Below are positions 33,419 to 47,960 of a DNA stretch of 64,000 nucleotides, in pieces. The notes under the pieces are model-generated. The model did not search any database. It was not told the origin of the DNA and saw only the letters and a program-made list of their open reading frames with translations. The position numbers and the translations under genes were made by a program. How positions within the stretch are numbered: position 1 is the stretch's first letter; the number at the start of each line of letters is the position of its first letter. The stretch covers positions 90,681,087 through 90,745,086 of the forward strand of contig JARCOQ010000002.1 of the NCBI GenBank assembly GCA_029207755.1. Reading direction: 5' to 3'. This DNA comes from Chamaea fasciata. Its lineage: Eukaryota; Chordata; Aves; Passeriformes; Sylviidae.

Positions 33419-34596
33419 TCTTTTTTCAGGTCATTACACAAAATAATGCGAATTATAATTTATTCGGTTGAATAAAACTGAAGTTCCCAACATGCCAGGA
33501 GACTTCCTGTTTTAGTGATCTGACTTTGAGTGGTTCAGCTCAGACACAGCCTGGATCTGCTTCCTGACTCTTCCTGTGACACATAGCCAGGGTAACTCCC
33601 ATGGAGCAACTTTTCCAGACAAAATGTTGCTCTTTCTCTCTCTCATTTTTTTTTTTTTTTTCCTTCTGCAGAAGCATATGTTCTGGTTGGGTCTCAAGTA
33701 TGCCTCTAGAATATGCCTTCTAGATGAATGATTACTTCTACTTTTCAATTTTGGTTAGTATTTGATCCTTCTGATCCCAATCCTCGATGTCATTGTTTTT
33801 CAAAGATAATTAGGGGACCAGCTGGGAGCAGTATTCTCACTGGCATCTCTATTCCCCCAGTGCTAAGTGAGGATAGTGCTTGCTCCAGCTTCAAATGCAA
33901 ACTTTGGTAGCTTTGTGGTTCTTCTGTATTTGTGGTGAAGCAAGTGTTCTTGCTTTCCCTCCACAGAGTCCTGACAAAGATCATGGGGGTGGTATGTTTT
34001 CATTTATTTTTTATTTTCAGTGTAGGTCATTTCAGTAATCTGCCTCGGAGTTTATCCAGGCTGCCAGCAATGCTGGCACAACTGCAAGTGAGTGCAACAA
34101 AGAGGTAAAACCAAAAAGATTTACTTCTTAAAGGTGTATTTCTTAAAGTTGATTTTTAGGTAGAAGAAAACTTCAGTAGCAACATTGGGAGCAACATCAG
34201 GAGCCATTGGAGCCACAACCAGAACAATATGCTTTGAAGAGGTCTTAAATACTGGTGCTTGAGACAGCAGTGTTTTACTAGACCTATGTAGGAAATGATT
34301 TCCTGAAGCCTACAGACTTGCCCTGAGTGAGAAGTTTAACCTTTCCACTGCTATTATTTAACAACCTCCTGGCGATATTTTTCCTGTAGAGGTTGTTAAC
34401 ACACATTTATATCATTGACTACTAATTAGTGCAAATCAAAAAACACTAGAATTTGCTGATAATGGTCCGGACAACAAAGTGTTTCATATGGTTATATAAA
34501 GCTCTACAGACAGATACACACTGCAGCCTTTCCTGTGCTCAAGTCATAAACAGTTTTTTAACTGTCCAGTTATTATATTCACAGCCAATATTTATG
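33419..34596. other. Intergenic, nothing recognised
   Basis: Contains a T-run near 33645-33661. No gene seen. Confidence 0.5.
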
Positions 34597-34599
34597 CAA

Positions 34600-34975
34600 T
34601 TGTAGAATTATAGTATCATAGAATATCCTGAATTGTAAGGGACCCATAAGGAGCATTAAAGTCCAACTCCTGACCCTGCACAGGACACCCCAAGAGTCAC
34701 ACCATGCACCTGAGAGCACTGTCCAAACACTTCTTGAACTCTGTCAAACTTGGTGCTGTGACCACTTCCCTGAGGAGCTCATTCCCATTCACAGCCACCC
34801 TCTGGGTGAAGAATCTTCTCCTGATATCCAACCTAAAACTTCCCTGACGCAGCTTCAGGCCATTCCCTCGGTTCCTCTCACTGGTCACCAGAGTGAAGAG
34901 ATCAGTTCCTGCCCCTCTGCTTCCCCTTGTGAGGAAGCTGTAGACTGTCATGAGGTCTCCTTTACATCAACTGCC
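34600..34975 (-). mobile_element. CR1 LINE 3' end
   Basis: Reverse-oriented CR1 with the 3' terminus at left (ATCATAGAATATCCTGAATT). The minus strand encodes the CR1 ORF2 tail pattern RRRFFTQRVAV, LLREVVTAPSLTEFKKCLD and ALRCMV. 5'-truncated, as usual for this family. Confidence 0.92.
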
Positions 34976-37900
34976 TTGACATTGAAAGAAAGCATGTGAG
35001 TATAAAATTTTCATGAGATGAAATTTGGGACAGTCTGTCAAGCACTTTGGAGGACAGATTCATAGCTCAGAATGATTTTGGTACACTGAAGAGATGACCT
35101 GATATTTAAAAAAAGGAAAAAAAATGGAATGCACAGTGCATATCACTGCATGTAAGAAGAAATCTTGAATCTCCACATGAACGTGGAGAGTTTTTCTTTC
35201 CAAGTGTCAGCACCATAGGTTCCCAGGATTAGTAGCCTAATCTGAACCAGTGACATGATCCTCTTTCAGAAGTAGCTTAGAAGAAACATCAAATGTAAGA
35301 CATGGGAAGACTCTGGTAAAGCTTGCAGTGGAATCCTATGACTGGCTTTGCACATTTACATCAAGAAAGAGGTAAGCAAAGAAGACTGCTATGACATTGG
35401 TCTTGCAGTACTTAAGAGGACAGATGATTATCCTGGCCTGGCCTGTGGAAGTTGTCCAGATGCTAATTTGCCATAAAAAAATTGTAGCCCAATTGCAAAG
35501 CCAAAAATTCCTAAAATAATTTAGCCAAGTTAATTTTCTAAGACCAATCTGGCAAAATGTGGTCTGATGGTGATGACAGCTGAGCTCTAGAGTGGTGTAG
35601 AGCACTTGATCTCAAACTCCTGCTGCTGTCACTTCATTTGTATATGCTATGGATAGGCCTGATCAATTTCCACCTGGAAGTCCAATCTTGATCTGACAGC
35701 AGTTCATGGGAAATGGACTAAATGACTTTTTGAGGAACCTTCCAGCCCAACACTGATATTTCAGAAACATCCTTTTTCCAGCTCTCAGTTACTGCATTAA
35801 GTCAGATGTCTGTGCATTGACATATGGTCTGTACTTATCCTGAGAAATGCCAGGGTGGTCATGTCAACGTAAGTTCATCCAGAACCTTTGAGAGAAATGT
35901 GAAACTTAAAACAGTTCTCAGCTGAGCAGGTAGCAAAGGGTGAACAAAATTTCTATTTTCATTGTATCCTGTAGATATAAATTTCTCATCTTTGTGTCCA
36001 CCTCTGTTAATAATAACAGCAATAAAAGACCTTCCTAACCTACTAATCTAGAACACCTACAAGTTTGAGGCAGGTGAACTTTCTGGAATGTCAGCTCTTA
36101 GTTACCTATTGCTGTTACTCTTGAGATTGTGCTGGGTGTTAGATTTTACCTGCTTTTCAATTCTAACACACCTGTATCCATATCTGTACAGACCCTGCAT
36201 TCTGCACAAGAAAAAAGGACTGCAAAATGGGGGGGGGAACTAGCTAATCTGTCTCCTTTAATAGCTGTCCTCATTCATGTGGAGGTAGTAGAAGTGGACT
36301 AGAGCCAGGTTCAATTCCTTTTTGCATGCCACCAAAATATGCTAAATTCACTTATGTATCTGCCAACATTTACATTTACTCTTTTAAAATTATTTTTTTT
36401 TTCCAGCTTCATCTGCAAGGGAACATGTTCCTATAAAGGTTTTTAGCACAATAAGAGCTCTTTGGTAAGAGAGGTGTAGGGTGCTCTCAGAATAACATTG
36501 GATAACCCACCCCAAGAGAGTGTCTAGGAAAGGTGATCACTAGAAACAGTAGTGATATAATTTCCGATTATGTCTCAGTCATAGGAGCAGTTTAAAAATA
36601 CCTTATTGTGAAACCCATGGGCATATTAGTGGATACATTGACTATAAAGACCATGCAAACTGTAACCTTCTTGGAGTCAAAAAAAGTAAAAGGAAAAATT
36701 TTTACCAATTTGAACTTTCTTGGTACAAAACTTAGAATTAGCAGTATCAGTTATGAAGACTGGTCCAAAATTTCCTTGTTCTGTCTTCGTAAATAGTCAG
36801 TACCTAATGATTTAGAAGATCATGGAAAAATCTTAAAATACAGTCTTGCCTCTATGATGGTGAATAAATCATAACCATCATTTTATATGCCTCAACACCT
36901 GGAATAAAAAATCAGGAAGAAAAGAGAAAGTAATTATCTGAAAAGAAGAACTACTGTCCTGGGGTTTTCATAACAGATACATCCATCTAGGCTATCTTTT
37001 GTGAATGAGTATCTCCTCTGTTCAAATATCGTGCTTTAAAAACACTGGGCTGATTTTCCTCCTCGTTTTGAGCACCCTTTGAAACATATAAATTGCCATA
37101 CTGGCTCAGCCCCAGGCCTTATTTACCACAGAGCTTTGCACTCTAAAGGAATCATGCAAATGCAGCAGGTGATGGAGTCTCACCTGGTGCATTAAAACAG
37201 AATGGAGCATATCCAAAAGATTCCTGAGAAATTTTTGTTTATCCTGTCCTTTAAGAGCTTCATCAATAAAAATGCCTACAGTGCACTGTGTTTAACTTTT
37301 CCAGTGTTCTGCCATTGGGTTGGAAAGTTTTTTTACTCACTTAAATCCCCAGGGGTTCTCTTCTCTTGCCTGACTTGGACGATTTTCAAACCAACCAGGG
37401 ATTTCTAAGTAATTCAAGCAGGAGGGCAGGCCTGAAGGTCACTAAATTACAGTGGTTGAATGTTCAAGCAAGAAGAGACAGTGAATTGCATAGCTGGAGG
37501 TGCATGGAAAATAGAAAGGGATGAAAGTGATTGATTAGAGAAGGTGGTGAACTGAGATTGTTGTGACTGAAACCAGACGTTTTCGCCTTCCACATTCCTT
37601 TTCAAGACACCCACACTTGTTTCAAGTCAACTGAGCAGAAGCCAAACACAGCTGTATGGATGTGGATGTGGACAGGCTCATGAATTTTGGTAAATGTGGG
37701 CATGCTGCTGTTAGTTACAATTCATGCTCCTGGCAACCTCTGATAAGAAAAGGGAAGAAGGCTGGGGAAAAGTGTCCAGTGTGACAAGAAGTAAGTGTTT
37801 GTTGAAGTTTAAACATTTTGTTCATAGAAAGCCAAGTTAAAGATAACTTGCTTTGCCAATTACTGATTTTATTAACTTTGAGAGTATCCTTAGATATCTG

Positions 37901-40330
37901 GAGAAAGAGACCTGCAATTTGGCAATATACACCACATACAAAGTAATAGCTTGTTTTAAAACACAAATGATGCTGACTATTATAATGTGAACTGTTTTCC
38001 AGATGAAAAGAATGAAAGGGATGTAATTGGAGAAGTATGCAACAGTGGCTAATATGCTATTATTTGCAAAGAGATATTACAACTTATAATCTTCTTTCAT
38101 GGGTTTACGTTGTTAGTGTTTAATCAGGCGTGTGAGTGTATTCAGGTGTTAAACCATTCTATTAGCTAGGAAAATTGCACTATTATTTACTGAGCTGTTT
38201 GTGATATATTGTTGTTGGCTTTTTTACTTTCTATTTCTCATCTTTGTGCAGTTTATGCAATTGTCCTTTCTACTTTTGTCTTGTACGATGACTTGTTAAG
38301 TGTCACTAGGGCAAATTAGCCATACAATAATCATGTTTTTCATGTTTTGTTCTTAATAAGTTATATGAACTAATTTTATATCTCATCTTGTTGTTTGGCA
38401 TCAAGGCATCAAGCTACAAAATGGTGCCTTTGAACTTATATCAGCTTACCATAAATCTTTTAAAAATATGTGAGAACACATAATATAGAAGTGAAAGCAC
38501 ATGGTCTACTCCGACCTTCTAGCAAAGAGTGAAACATAGGAGGCTGGTGATGAACTAACCCTACATGGGTGGAAGTGCTAGCACAGCAGTCTGACTGTGG
38601 AGCTAACCTACCTTAGCTGGGGTTTTGTGGAGACAGTCTTGGACAGGTCAGTTCCAGGAATGCTGTCAAAGATAGGGAAGGATCAGTGTACCTGTATAGA
38701 AACAGATCCAGGAGCCCATAACCTTTCTGGGGGAGTATTGGGAAATAGGGCTGCAGTACCCACGAAAACTTAGCAGCATCCATAAAAGCAACACAGATAG
38801 AGTTCACCTCCTCTGCCCATATTTCAGATCTTGCCTTGCCGAAGGAAAGATGCAATTAAGCAAAGCCTCCACTATTTAATTACCAGGTGCTACCACCAGC
38901 TACTCTGAGGCCAGAAAATTCACTTCCCTTCTTGTATTACCCACTTATACTTGTAAACATCAACACCTTCTTGGAGTGAGGTGTAGTGCTGCTGGCAGGG
39001 GAAGTGGTGAAAATCCACAGGACATGGGTGACAGAAGAAGCAGTCTGTGCACACAAGAGTATGCAACTTGTTTACACAACATGTAAATATGGAACAGTGC
39101 CATTGTATGACAAAGGAAAGAGAAGTGGTGTTACACCCTATGGTTAACATGACAACATGTAGTTAGAGTATTTAACGATTACCAGTCATTTAGCTAACCT
39201 TTTTCACCATTTTAAAAATCACTTGTTTAATACACAGCACTGAAGACTAAAAGGAACTTCCCTCTAAAATTATTTGGTAAGATGGTTTAAAAGTCTGATG
39301 GAAAATTAAGGGAGATCTTGATAAATTCAGTATAGGACATTGAGTCAAATACACTAAAATTAATTTTCACATGAAAAGGGGAATTCACTAAAGGAGGTGG
39401 AAAGACTCTTGTTACTTTTGGTGAAGTGAGGAATTCACCCAAAGGGACCATATGCTTGTGACGGGAACACCCATCTGAAGGGAGTGCTGAACCTGAGAAA
39501 ATCTTGTGAATGTGCACTGAGAGCATTGCTGGATAGATCCTTGTGTTTGCATCTCAAGACTTGGTGTAGAACACTTTTTCAGGGTTGGCCTAAAATCTTT
39601 GTTCAATTAAAACTTTTCAGTGGAGAACAGGATCTTTATGTTTCCCCTACCACAGTGATTTCCGATCAGATTCTGGATCTGGATTCTGGCCAGAATCAAT
39701 AAAGTGCATTGGATTGGCTGGATCACATGAAGTCTGGGGATATGTCTCAGTTGGTGAAGTCAGGATGCCCTAATACACAGCCTGAGGCCAAATATAGTCA
39801 TGTTCTGACTACAGTGGAAAGAAACCTTCAAGATTATGAGTTTTGGCTAGCAATTTATGTCTGAAAGGGCAATATTTTGAGACAAAAGGGAAAGTCTGGT
39901 AAAGCACAGTATGTTGTCGTGGGAAGTCTTTTAATGGAGTGAGATTAAAACAATATTGAAAATTAATTTGTGTGAATATCAAAATTGCTTTTGCTGACAG
40001 AACTCTGTCCTTATCTGTTTTACTAAGAAAATCTACTGAAATGCAGATATTTCCAGAAGCTACTGCAGTATTCTTTATAAACTTCAGGTTTCTTTGCTAA
40101 ACCTCTGTTCTGTCAAAAGTGATCCTAATTATCTGACGTTTAATGTCATCCATCAGACCAATTCTTCATTCTTCACATGCTGTTTCAAGAACTCTGATCC
40201 CTAATTTAATTAATGAATCATTGTTTCCTGAGTTTTGCAGGAACAATTGCAGTATTTTTTTTCACTTGTCTCCTTGAAAATAAATGCTGAAAATTGGTTG
40301 AGATGCTCAAAAAAGCTGTTGCATCCAAAC
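34976..40330. other. Intergenic, no gene seen
   Basis: AT-rich sequence with short unsupported frames and a G9 run near 36229-36237. A CR1-like remnant is possible at about 35690-35760. No splice-supported exon was seen. Confidence 0.5.
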
Positions 40331-40334
40331 GATC

Positions 40335-40640
40335 CTTCCCTTCCCTTCCCTTCCCTTCCCTTCCCTTCCCTTCCCTTCCCTTCCCTTCCCTTCCCTTCCC
40401 TTCCCTTCCCTTCCCTTCCCTTCCCTTCCCTTCCCTTCCCTTCCCTTCCCTTCCCTTCCCTTCCCTTCCCTTCCCTTCCCTTCCCTTCCCTTCCCTTCCC
40501 TTCCCTTCCCTTCCCTTCCCTTCCCTTCCCTTCCCTTCCCTTCCCTTCCCTTCCCTTCCCTTCCCTTCCCTTCCCTTCCCTTCCCTTCCCTTCCCTTCCC
40601 TTCCCTTCCCTTCCCTTCCCTTCCCTTCCCTTCCCTTCCC
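40335..40640 (+). repeat. (CTTCC)n pentanucleotide satellite, about 61 copies
   Basis: An uninterrupted run of about 306 bp. It reads LPFPS in every plus frame, so the open frames across it are artefacts. The purine strand is GGGAA repeated, with potential for triplex or G-rich structures. Confidence 0.98.
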
Positions 40641-40860
40641 TGATGAATGTGATCCCTTTAATGCCCTCGAAGCTTCTATGGGGTCAGTTGCAAGCTATTT
40701 TATCCGTGGTCTGTCTTCTAATGGCACCTGTGCCATTAAATCTGGGAACATTTTGACATCCAGTGTTTTAACTCATTTTGCAGCTAATTAATTCATGCCT
40801 GTAAAGCACTTTGAAATTATAAAAACCCTTACTTAATATTGTTCTTTTTTATGGTTTACT
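40641..40860. promoter_or_regulatory. Candidate conserved non-coding element
   Basis: Unique sequence with homeodomain-type cores (GCAGCTAATTAATTCATG) next to the satellite. Proposed only from motif density and position in the likely TUBGCP3-SOX1 desert. Confidence 0.2.
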
Positions 40861-43800
40861 AACCTTAACTCACACGAACTTTGAATTAGAGGGTTTCTCT
40901 CTTTGTGATCTAAAATCCATCTTATCAAAGACTGGCAAGATTTTTCCACTTTTGAGAACATGCCTTCTCAGTTTCGGCTTAACTCCCCTGTTCACTGCAT
41001 GAAACACCATGAAAACGTGAGTTCACCAAAGTCAGCAGGGACCAAGAGTCCATACAGAAAATGTTACCTCAGCCATGACTGGACTCCTCAAGTGGATGCA
41101 AGAAAGATTTTAGGAAGTGGTATGAAGGACCCAGGCTTAACTTCCCACTTATGGGATCTGGTCTGGCTTCCTGTGTATGCTTGATGAGCCTCGGACTCCA
41201 GCATTGTGAGGCAAGAGCCAAACTCAGCCACCTTAGGCTGCCACATGCAGGAAGGCAGCCGGAGTCACAGGGCATGGTGTTGGGATTTACACAGGATTTA
41301 TACCTGGTCTAACCGTGCTTAGAAAATAACACTACGGTAAGGCTTGGGTAAATGCTGTTTTCATCCAGAACTTCCAAACACTCTGTTTCTACTGAGGGCT
41401 TAAGGAGGTGCCCCAGATCACCATATCTACAAAAATTTATTTTGCAGGAGTAAGGCTGAGCTTTTGATTGAAGTAAGACAGGGGCCTAAAACCAGAATAA
41501 CTTTCATCCAAAAGCTGTGGCTTCCCTTCAAACTAGTTTCCTGAGCAGTGCTCCCAGGGGATATCAAAGTGAAGGTGATGGGATGAAGGAGGATATTGTG
41601 CTTAGGTCTTCCCCCTGACACAGCACAGGACATGGTTACACTGGCACTTAAGATCCTGTAAGCATTCATGTAGAGGCTGGCTCAGGCAAGGCTGCAATGA
41701 ACAGACACTTCCCAAAAACATGTTGAGAAATCATCTTAATTGTGTCCATTGTTAAAATAGGTGGTTTTACCTTAAGCAGTGATATTATTATTATTTGTTA
41801 TGCATATTATCATACTGCCTACTTGCACTTGTATGTTATTTGAAAGTTAATTATACCTCTCATCCTTTCATCGTCTCCACTAATTTTCAATTTTAATGCA
41901 TTAATGTGTTATTCTTGTATGACATGTATCCTAGATGCAGGAATAAAAATTAAATTGAAATCTTAAGGTAAAAAGAAGGTTCATCTCAGTTAATTAATAT
42001 TTACCTCCAGCCGAACACTGACTAATTACACTGGTGCTGTAGTGGGGAGAGACCTGTATGAAGCTGGTTACCCATTATCTGCCCAGCCTAAGGAGCAATC
42101 CCAGCCCCTGTGAGCTGATGAGAGTCCTTGAGAGGCTCCCAGCTGCAGAGAAAGCACAGATGCTTTCTCCCTCTCTACTGTGCTACTGAGGAACCAGCAC
42201 AGAGCCAGCATCAGCAGCTGGAGGCAAACAGCCCAGGCTGGTGAACAGGCAGTTTTGGTGTGGTGCCCTGCAGCACCATGGAAGGGTAAGCACCTTTCTA
42301 CTCCTGCCTGTCCCTCTCCTGGGCTGCATTGTGCACTGGGTTGAGCCTGACCCCAATTACCTTAAGGTAAATGGGGTTCTCTTATCACTGGGAAGGAGTG
42401 GTGGGACAGGGAGTACTGGTGCCACAGGCTGCATGACAGCTCTGCTTATCTGCCTGCTGTGATCCTCCAGCATCACAGCACAGCAGCCCTGTGGTCCAGC
42501 AGAGACAGGGACCTGAGCCTGGGAAGGTGGGGCTTAAGCCTCCGAAATTTCTTCCCTGCTGGCTTATTTTGGACAAACTATTTCAATTTCTCCTACAGCA
42601 ACAGACCTTGCCAGGTCAGACACTTGCTGGTCTTACCAAGGTCTGTGGTTAAACAGCTCAATGGTAACCCTGGGAACAGGGTGTTCCTTGTGCAGATGGT
42701 CTAGTGAGTGCTACTGAGAAGCTGGCTGGCATTAGGAGAAGAACTGAGTCCACAGCTGTAAGATTCCCACAGCTGGAACAGGAGGAAATGGCTGCAGTCC
42801 TAACCTACATTCTGTTGGCATGGGATGGGGATTCCTTCCCCCACGCATGTGCCCCAGGCCTTATAATCATCATGCAGCCAAAACAACAAAAAATTCACCA
42901 TATTTTCCATGCAAAGGACCATTTCATATGTACTTCAAGTGCATCTTCTGTCTTGATGGCCTAACAAGCTCACAGGATTGAGTAGGCATCTTTTCTCTAA
43001 ATCACTTTTGGCAGACCTTTTCATTAATCATTGCTGATCTGAACAGTTTGATTCCACTGAAGTATGTAAAGCATGTGCTTAGTGACTGACTTAGTTACGG
43101 AGCCACCATTTACTCCAGAGGTTAAATGCAAAGTTGTATTACACACAGAGTATTGCTAAAATAACTCCAGGCTTTTAGTTTAGATTTCCACTTTATTGAT
43201 TTGCACAAGGTAAATTTAATTCCAAATATTAGAGATGGCTGAGATAGTCATTCAATTTTGTTATTGCAGTGAAGAAACCATTAGGAAAATGGAGTAGTAA
43301 AGGTCACAGTAATCTTTTCTGGAATGAAGAACCAATTTTATTCAGAGGTCAGATTTGAACCAAAAACTCCACAGCACTCTCACTATGTCATTATTTAAGC
43401 ATTTACAGTTTCATTGATATACAACAATTACGAAACATGACATTGCTCAACAGAAAAGGGAAAAGTGTGAAAGAGCCTCTTTCCTTCCACACATGGCCTG
43501 TGAATTTCCCATGTTATGCAAGCAATTTCCTGTGTTATCTCACTTGCACTCCTGAATTTACTCTGTTGTGGCTTTTGACAACATCAGGCTCCTCTTTGAC
43601 CTCAGACATATTCCCAGGCATGGTGTTGACATCAGTGTGTTAAAAGAAGGGGACTGGTGAGGACTGGGTCTCCTCCTGACTTTTCTGCAGACTCCTTGCA
43701 TAACTCCAGGTAAGTTCTATGGAGGCTTTGTTCATTCATTAGCCAAAACAGGGCTAGCAAAGCATCCACATTTCCTCAGGTTGGGGTAAACATGATCCTT

Positions 43801-45059
43801 TTCTAAATAGAAATATGTGTGAACTATAAACACAGAATAAATATCTGGAACTGTACTTCTTCCTTCTTTTTACACAGAGTTATCACTAAGTCTATAATTC
43901 TAATTCTTATATGTCTTTATTGTCCTGGGTAAGCACGAGAAGTAAAGCTTATTTACATAATATAAAATAACATATGTTGAGGATTTCACTTTCTACTTGC
44001 CATCCCATCCACCGAGGGTCCCTTCCACCCTTACATCCCACAGGACTGTCCCTGTTTGGTTCACATACTGTATCTTTCTTAAAGGGAAAAATGGGCAAAA
44101 AAGCAAATATTCTACAAAGGTCTGATAAGAAATTTTCCTGTGATTTGTATGAGCGACAAGATCAATTGCCTAAAGTGTGTGAAGAAACATGCTTTCCTTA
44201 AATGTCCTCAGAAGTGGACTGAACCTATGGCACAATTTATATGCTCATTTATTCAGTTGCTCAACTGAATAAAAGTATTTTTTTATTATATCAACACATT
44301 TTAATTAATAATATATTGTATTAAATTTTCTGGTTTAGGTTTTAAGCCCTTTTGTGCCATTGGTGTGCCAGTGTTACTGGCAAATGTTACTTTGTCTGAA
44401 ATACACAGTAAGATGGAAAATGGCTTCAGAATCCTGGATTAGCTGTCACTGATGGCATAAGTCTGTCAATAGCAGCCGGTAAATGCAGGAGACTGACTTT
44501 CTCCTCTTATATTTATTTATAACTGCCATTTCAGAATAGCAATAAGACACTGCAGGCCATGCATTTTGAGGGGATTATTGCACTTCTCTTATGACTAAAG
44601 TCACCTGCCCTTTAGCCTTGTGTCTTATAACACCTCCTGAGGAGTTCAGTAGTAGTCCAGAAATGACAGCATGCTGTGTCCTATAGCTTCAATATATTTA
44701 GCTTGATCATATGGAGAAATAATGACAAAGTAGGGGAATGTGCAAGAAATCCACCCCAGCTATTCCATTCTTTCTCCATTCTTTTTAAACCAACTTACAA
44801 GGGAAATAATTTGCAGGTTGCCAACTGTTTGTTAAAATGTACATGAAACACGGAAGGATTGTTTCCCTGTTACAGTTATGGTATCTTGCAGTACATATGA
44901 AATACCAACCTTTTAGTACAGTTTGGATTGTTGTGTAATATAGAAATAAAGCTAAATTTCTAAAAGGGTTAAACAGTTCCATTCTGCCTTAAATTACCAC
45001 TGTCATTCAATTCATTAGATGAGTTTATGGAGTTACAATATGTCTGTAATTTATAGCTT
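40861..45059. other. Intergenic, no gene seen
   Basis: Includes an AT-rich unique block at 41730-41980 with several TTAATTA/ATGCATTAAT motifs that could be regulatory. No supported exons or recognisable transposons. Confidence 0.45.
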
Positions 45060-45480
45060 GCTTACTGACAAAGCTTAATGCTAACATATGCCTAATTTGC
45101 CAAGGTTATCTCAAGCCCCATTCATCTCCCCCACTAACAATATGCTGCTGATTCCATGCTTCATGGATGAGGTACATGCGGTTTCATATTTAGTGCTATC
45201 AATCACAAGTAATTGCCTCCAGCTCCCCGCCTCAGTGTTCAAAGTGATTTCTCTTCAGCCTCCGAGGCTTGATGAAAAGGGAACGCTTGTAGCCAGAGGA
45301 GGGCATCCTCCTCCAGCCTTAGCAATTGCAGGCCTCAAGCAGCTGGGAATCGGAGAGCAGCGGCAGCTGGTACTTCCAAACTTTTCTCTTCTGGAGCACA
45401 CGCTTTTGGCAGTCAGGAAAGTGCACTCCTGGCTATGTGATTGTGTAGCAGTGGCATTTGTCTATGGGAAATGAGTGGGC
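45060..45480. promoter_or_regulatory. Candidate conserved non-coding element
   Basis: Unique, balanced-composition block with motif-like cores (CTATCAATCACAAGTAATTG, CCTAATTTGCCAAGG). Frames open through it have no domain evidence. Assigned by inference only. Confidence 0.25.
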
Positions 45481-47559
45481 TTCTGGAGTGCTGCTCTTGG
45501 GATTTTCCCGTTGATGCAACTGGACTGATCTGGGACACCTCCAGTCCAGGTCCCTGTGCCCCAGATCACAGTTTGAGGAGGTACCACTCTGGTCCTCAGC
45601 TCTTAGTCTGGTTGTGCTGGCATGTGGGACATGGTAGGACCAGAGGAGGTTACAGTACACATCTGTATTTTCAGTATTTACTGAGTCTTCTCAGTGGGAT
45701 TGCCATACCAACAGCAAACTGTACCTCATGTAGCATAACAGTTTTAAATCGTGAGAGTTCCAGTTCTATCAATTCGTAAACCTGTGCCCAGCTTTGTTTC
45801 TGGGAAGGGTCCCACTGGTTTGTCCTGCAGAAGTGTGTACAATATCCAGATCCGAGAGTGACTAACTCACAGTTCCCTGTTCTCTTCCTCTTTGTCTGCT
45901 TGCTGTTATTTTCTGCAACTTCACGTTAAATTATAATGGCCCCTTTTATCTGCATGTACTTATTCTTCTCCCTATTCAGTTAAGGTTTTTTGGTGTGCCT
46001 GTGGTCACCCTTGAAGGTGGACACTGACTGGAAAATTCAACTGCAGTGTCTGATCCTGAACTGCTTATGCACAGTCTTATTGGAAGTCATGGGCATTGCT
46101 CACAGTCTCAAATGATTACTAAAATTTGTATTTATAGCACGTGGATAAAAATTTCAATTTTAATGCGAACAAACACACACACACATTGTCTGTTGAATGA
46201 GCTGCTGAGCCATGCAGTTATTTAGCTTCCTGAGCCTTCAGATACATTCCAGACATCTCTTAGATCACATTAGAAAACACAGAGAATGAGTTAACAAATA
46301 TGTTTTGCCTAAAATGTATGTCCCACTTCACTCTGGGATCCAACAAAAAGATTATCAAGAAAAAATACTGTCAACCAGTTGTAATCTCAGATCAGTTGAA
46401 GATGCTGTTGTGCTTGATATTCTGAAATTTCCCCAGAATAATGGAGACTGTTTGGCAGACCCAGTGAAACTCTCTGTTCATGTTAATTGACTGTGATCTG
46501 CAGTACTGAAAGAAATGACTGCAGCTAAAACAATCCTGAATGGATGAACAGCTGTATAGGATTTAAAACCAGAGTGATATTCATTAGTTTCACCACATAG
46601 GAAACACCATAAATTTCAAGTCCACTAGGAAAACAAAAAGCATTCTGGAGGGGAAAAAAAAAAAAAAGGTTTATTTAAAGAAATAGCCGATGCTGATTTT
46701 GGTTGTTTTGGGTTTTTTTTTTTTAAGAATTGAAAATTACTATCCTGTATGGAAGTGGCAGCTGAAAAACAGTGTTAGCTTCTATTAGGGATTTGGGTTT
46801 TTTTCTTTGTTTCTCTGCTGCACCAGAACTCAGGGGCATGCCATGAAAGGATAGTAGTCATGGACTTCACATACGTTTACTTCAAAAAGAGCTAACTCCT
46901 ATAGCAATCAGAAAAACTGTTGCACTTGCAGAAGAAAAGCCTACACTCTGTGGCTGTGTGGTTGATTGTGGTTATGCTTGTTATGAACTAACATTTGGGT
47001 GAAATTTAAAACTGTGATACTTACAAAAGATTTTATTTCCTAAGAGTTTGATAGGATAAGGTCAAAGAATCTGCTAAAAATTTGTATCCATTTTACTGCC
47101 TGGCCTCAGATAAAAGATCAAAATTTTTATTTTTATAGTACAGGTCTAAATTTTTAGGTGTGCTTTTTAGTCAATCCAGGTGAGTAACAGAGATACATGC
47201 AACAGTGTTTTCCATATAATGTATTGAATATGATTTACAATTTAAGATGGTTGCACTGTATGGACACAAAATAAATTCCATTCAAAGAATTCAATATATT
47301 CAATTCAATAGCTATTAATTACCAGAGGGGTAGGATTTTTTTTTTCTATTAGGAATATCTGAAATAAACATCAAAGCAAATCAGAGAATTCATAGGAAAC
47401 ATGTCTGAAATGGCAGAGTTTTAAAGCTGTTTCTCAACACAAGTGTTGTGCGATTTCAAGAAGATACACACTTATTTAAACACAACTTAAGCAGCACTAG
47501 CCAATAAAATAAGTATTCAGAAAACTTATCTTTTTGTTTTAAAGATTGTTCCTTAAATC
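45481..47559. other. Intergenic, nothing recognised
   Basis: Contains a short (CA)n at about 46172-46184 and A/T homopolymers near 46652 and 46712. No gene seen. Confidence 0.5.
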
Positions 47560-47960
47560 AGTGGCTGGAAGGAAATGTCTTTGTGCATCTTTGCATACAT
47601 TCCAAAGGGCTCTAAGGCTAAGTGGCTGCACTTTGCATAGCGTCTGCTGACTTCCCATTCAGAGCCCCTCTGGCAGGCGGGGGGTGGAGGGGTGCTGTGC
47701 TGTGGTTTGTGGGAATAGGCTCTTTCAGTTCTGGTTTATTACATGGCTAATTAACCAAGGTCACCGAGCTCTTTTATAAGCCTGCCAATAGAGACATCAC
47801 TGGTGCTTTAACAGATCTGTTTATTATATTGCATGCCCTGATAATATGACATTGATTAAAAAAAATATATGGGGCAGCATTTACCTGGAGCATTGTATAA
47901 ATGTGCAAATATGGGAAACAAAAAATCCCGTGAAATAATAGGCAATACAATATTTTTACC
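47560..47960. promoter_or_regulatory. Candidate conserved non-coding element
   Basis: A unique block with a GC-rich patch (GGCAGGCGGGGGGTGGAGGG) followed by TTACATGGCTAATTAACC and AAGGTCACC. It resembles a developmental enhancer in composition. There is no comparative evidence here. Confidence 0.25.

Noticed and set aside
40235..40791. Plus-strand open frames of 165-173 codons
   Set aside because: They are almost entirely LPFPS translated from the CTTCC satellite, which is open in every plus frame.
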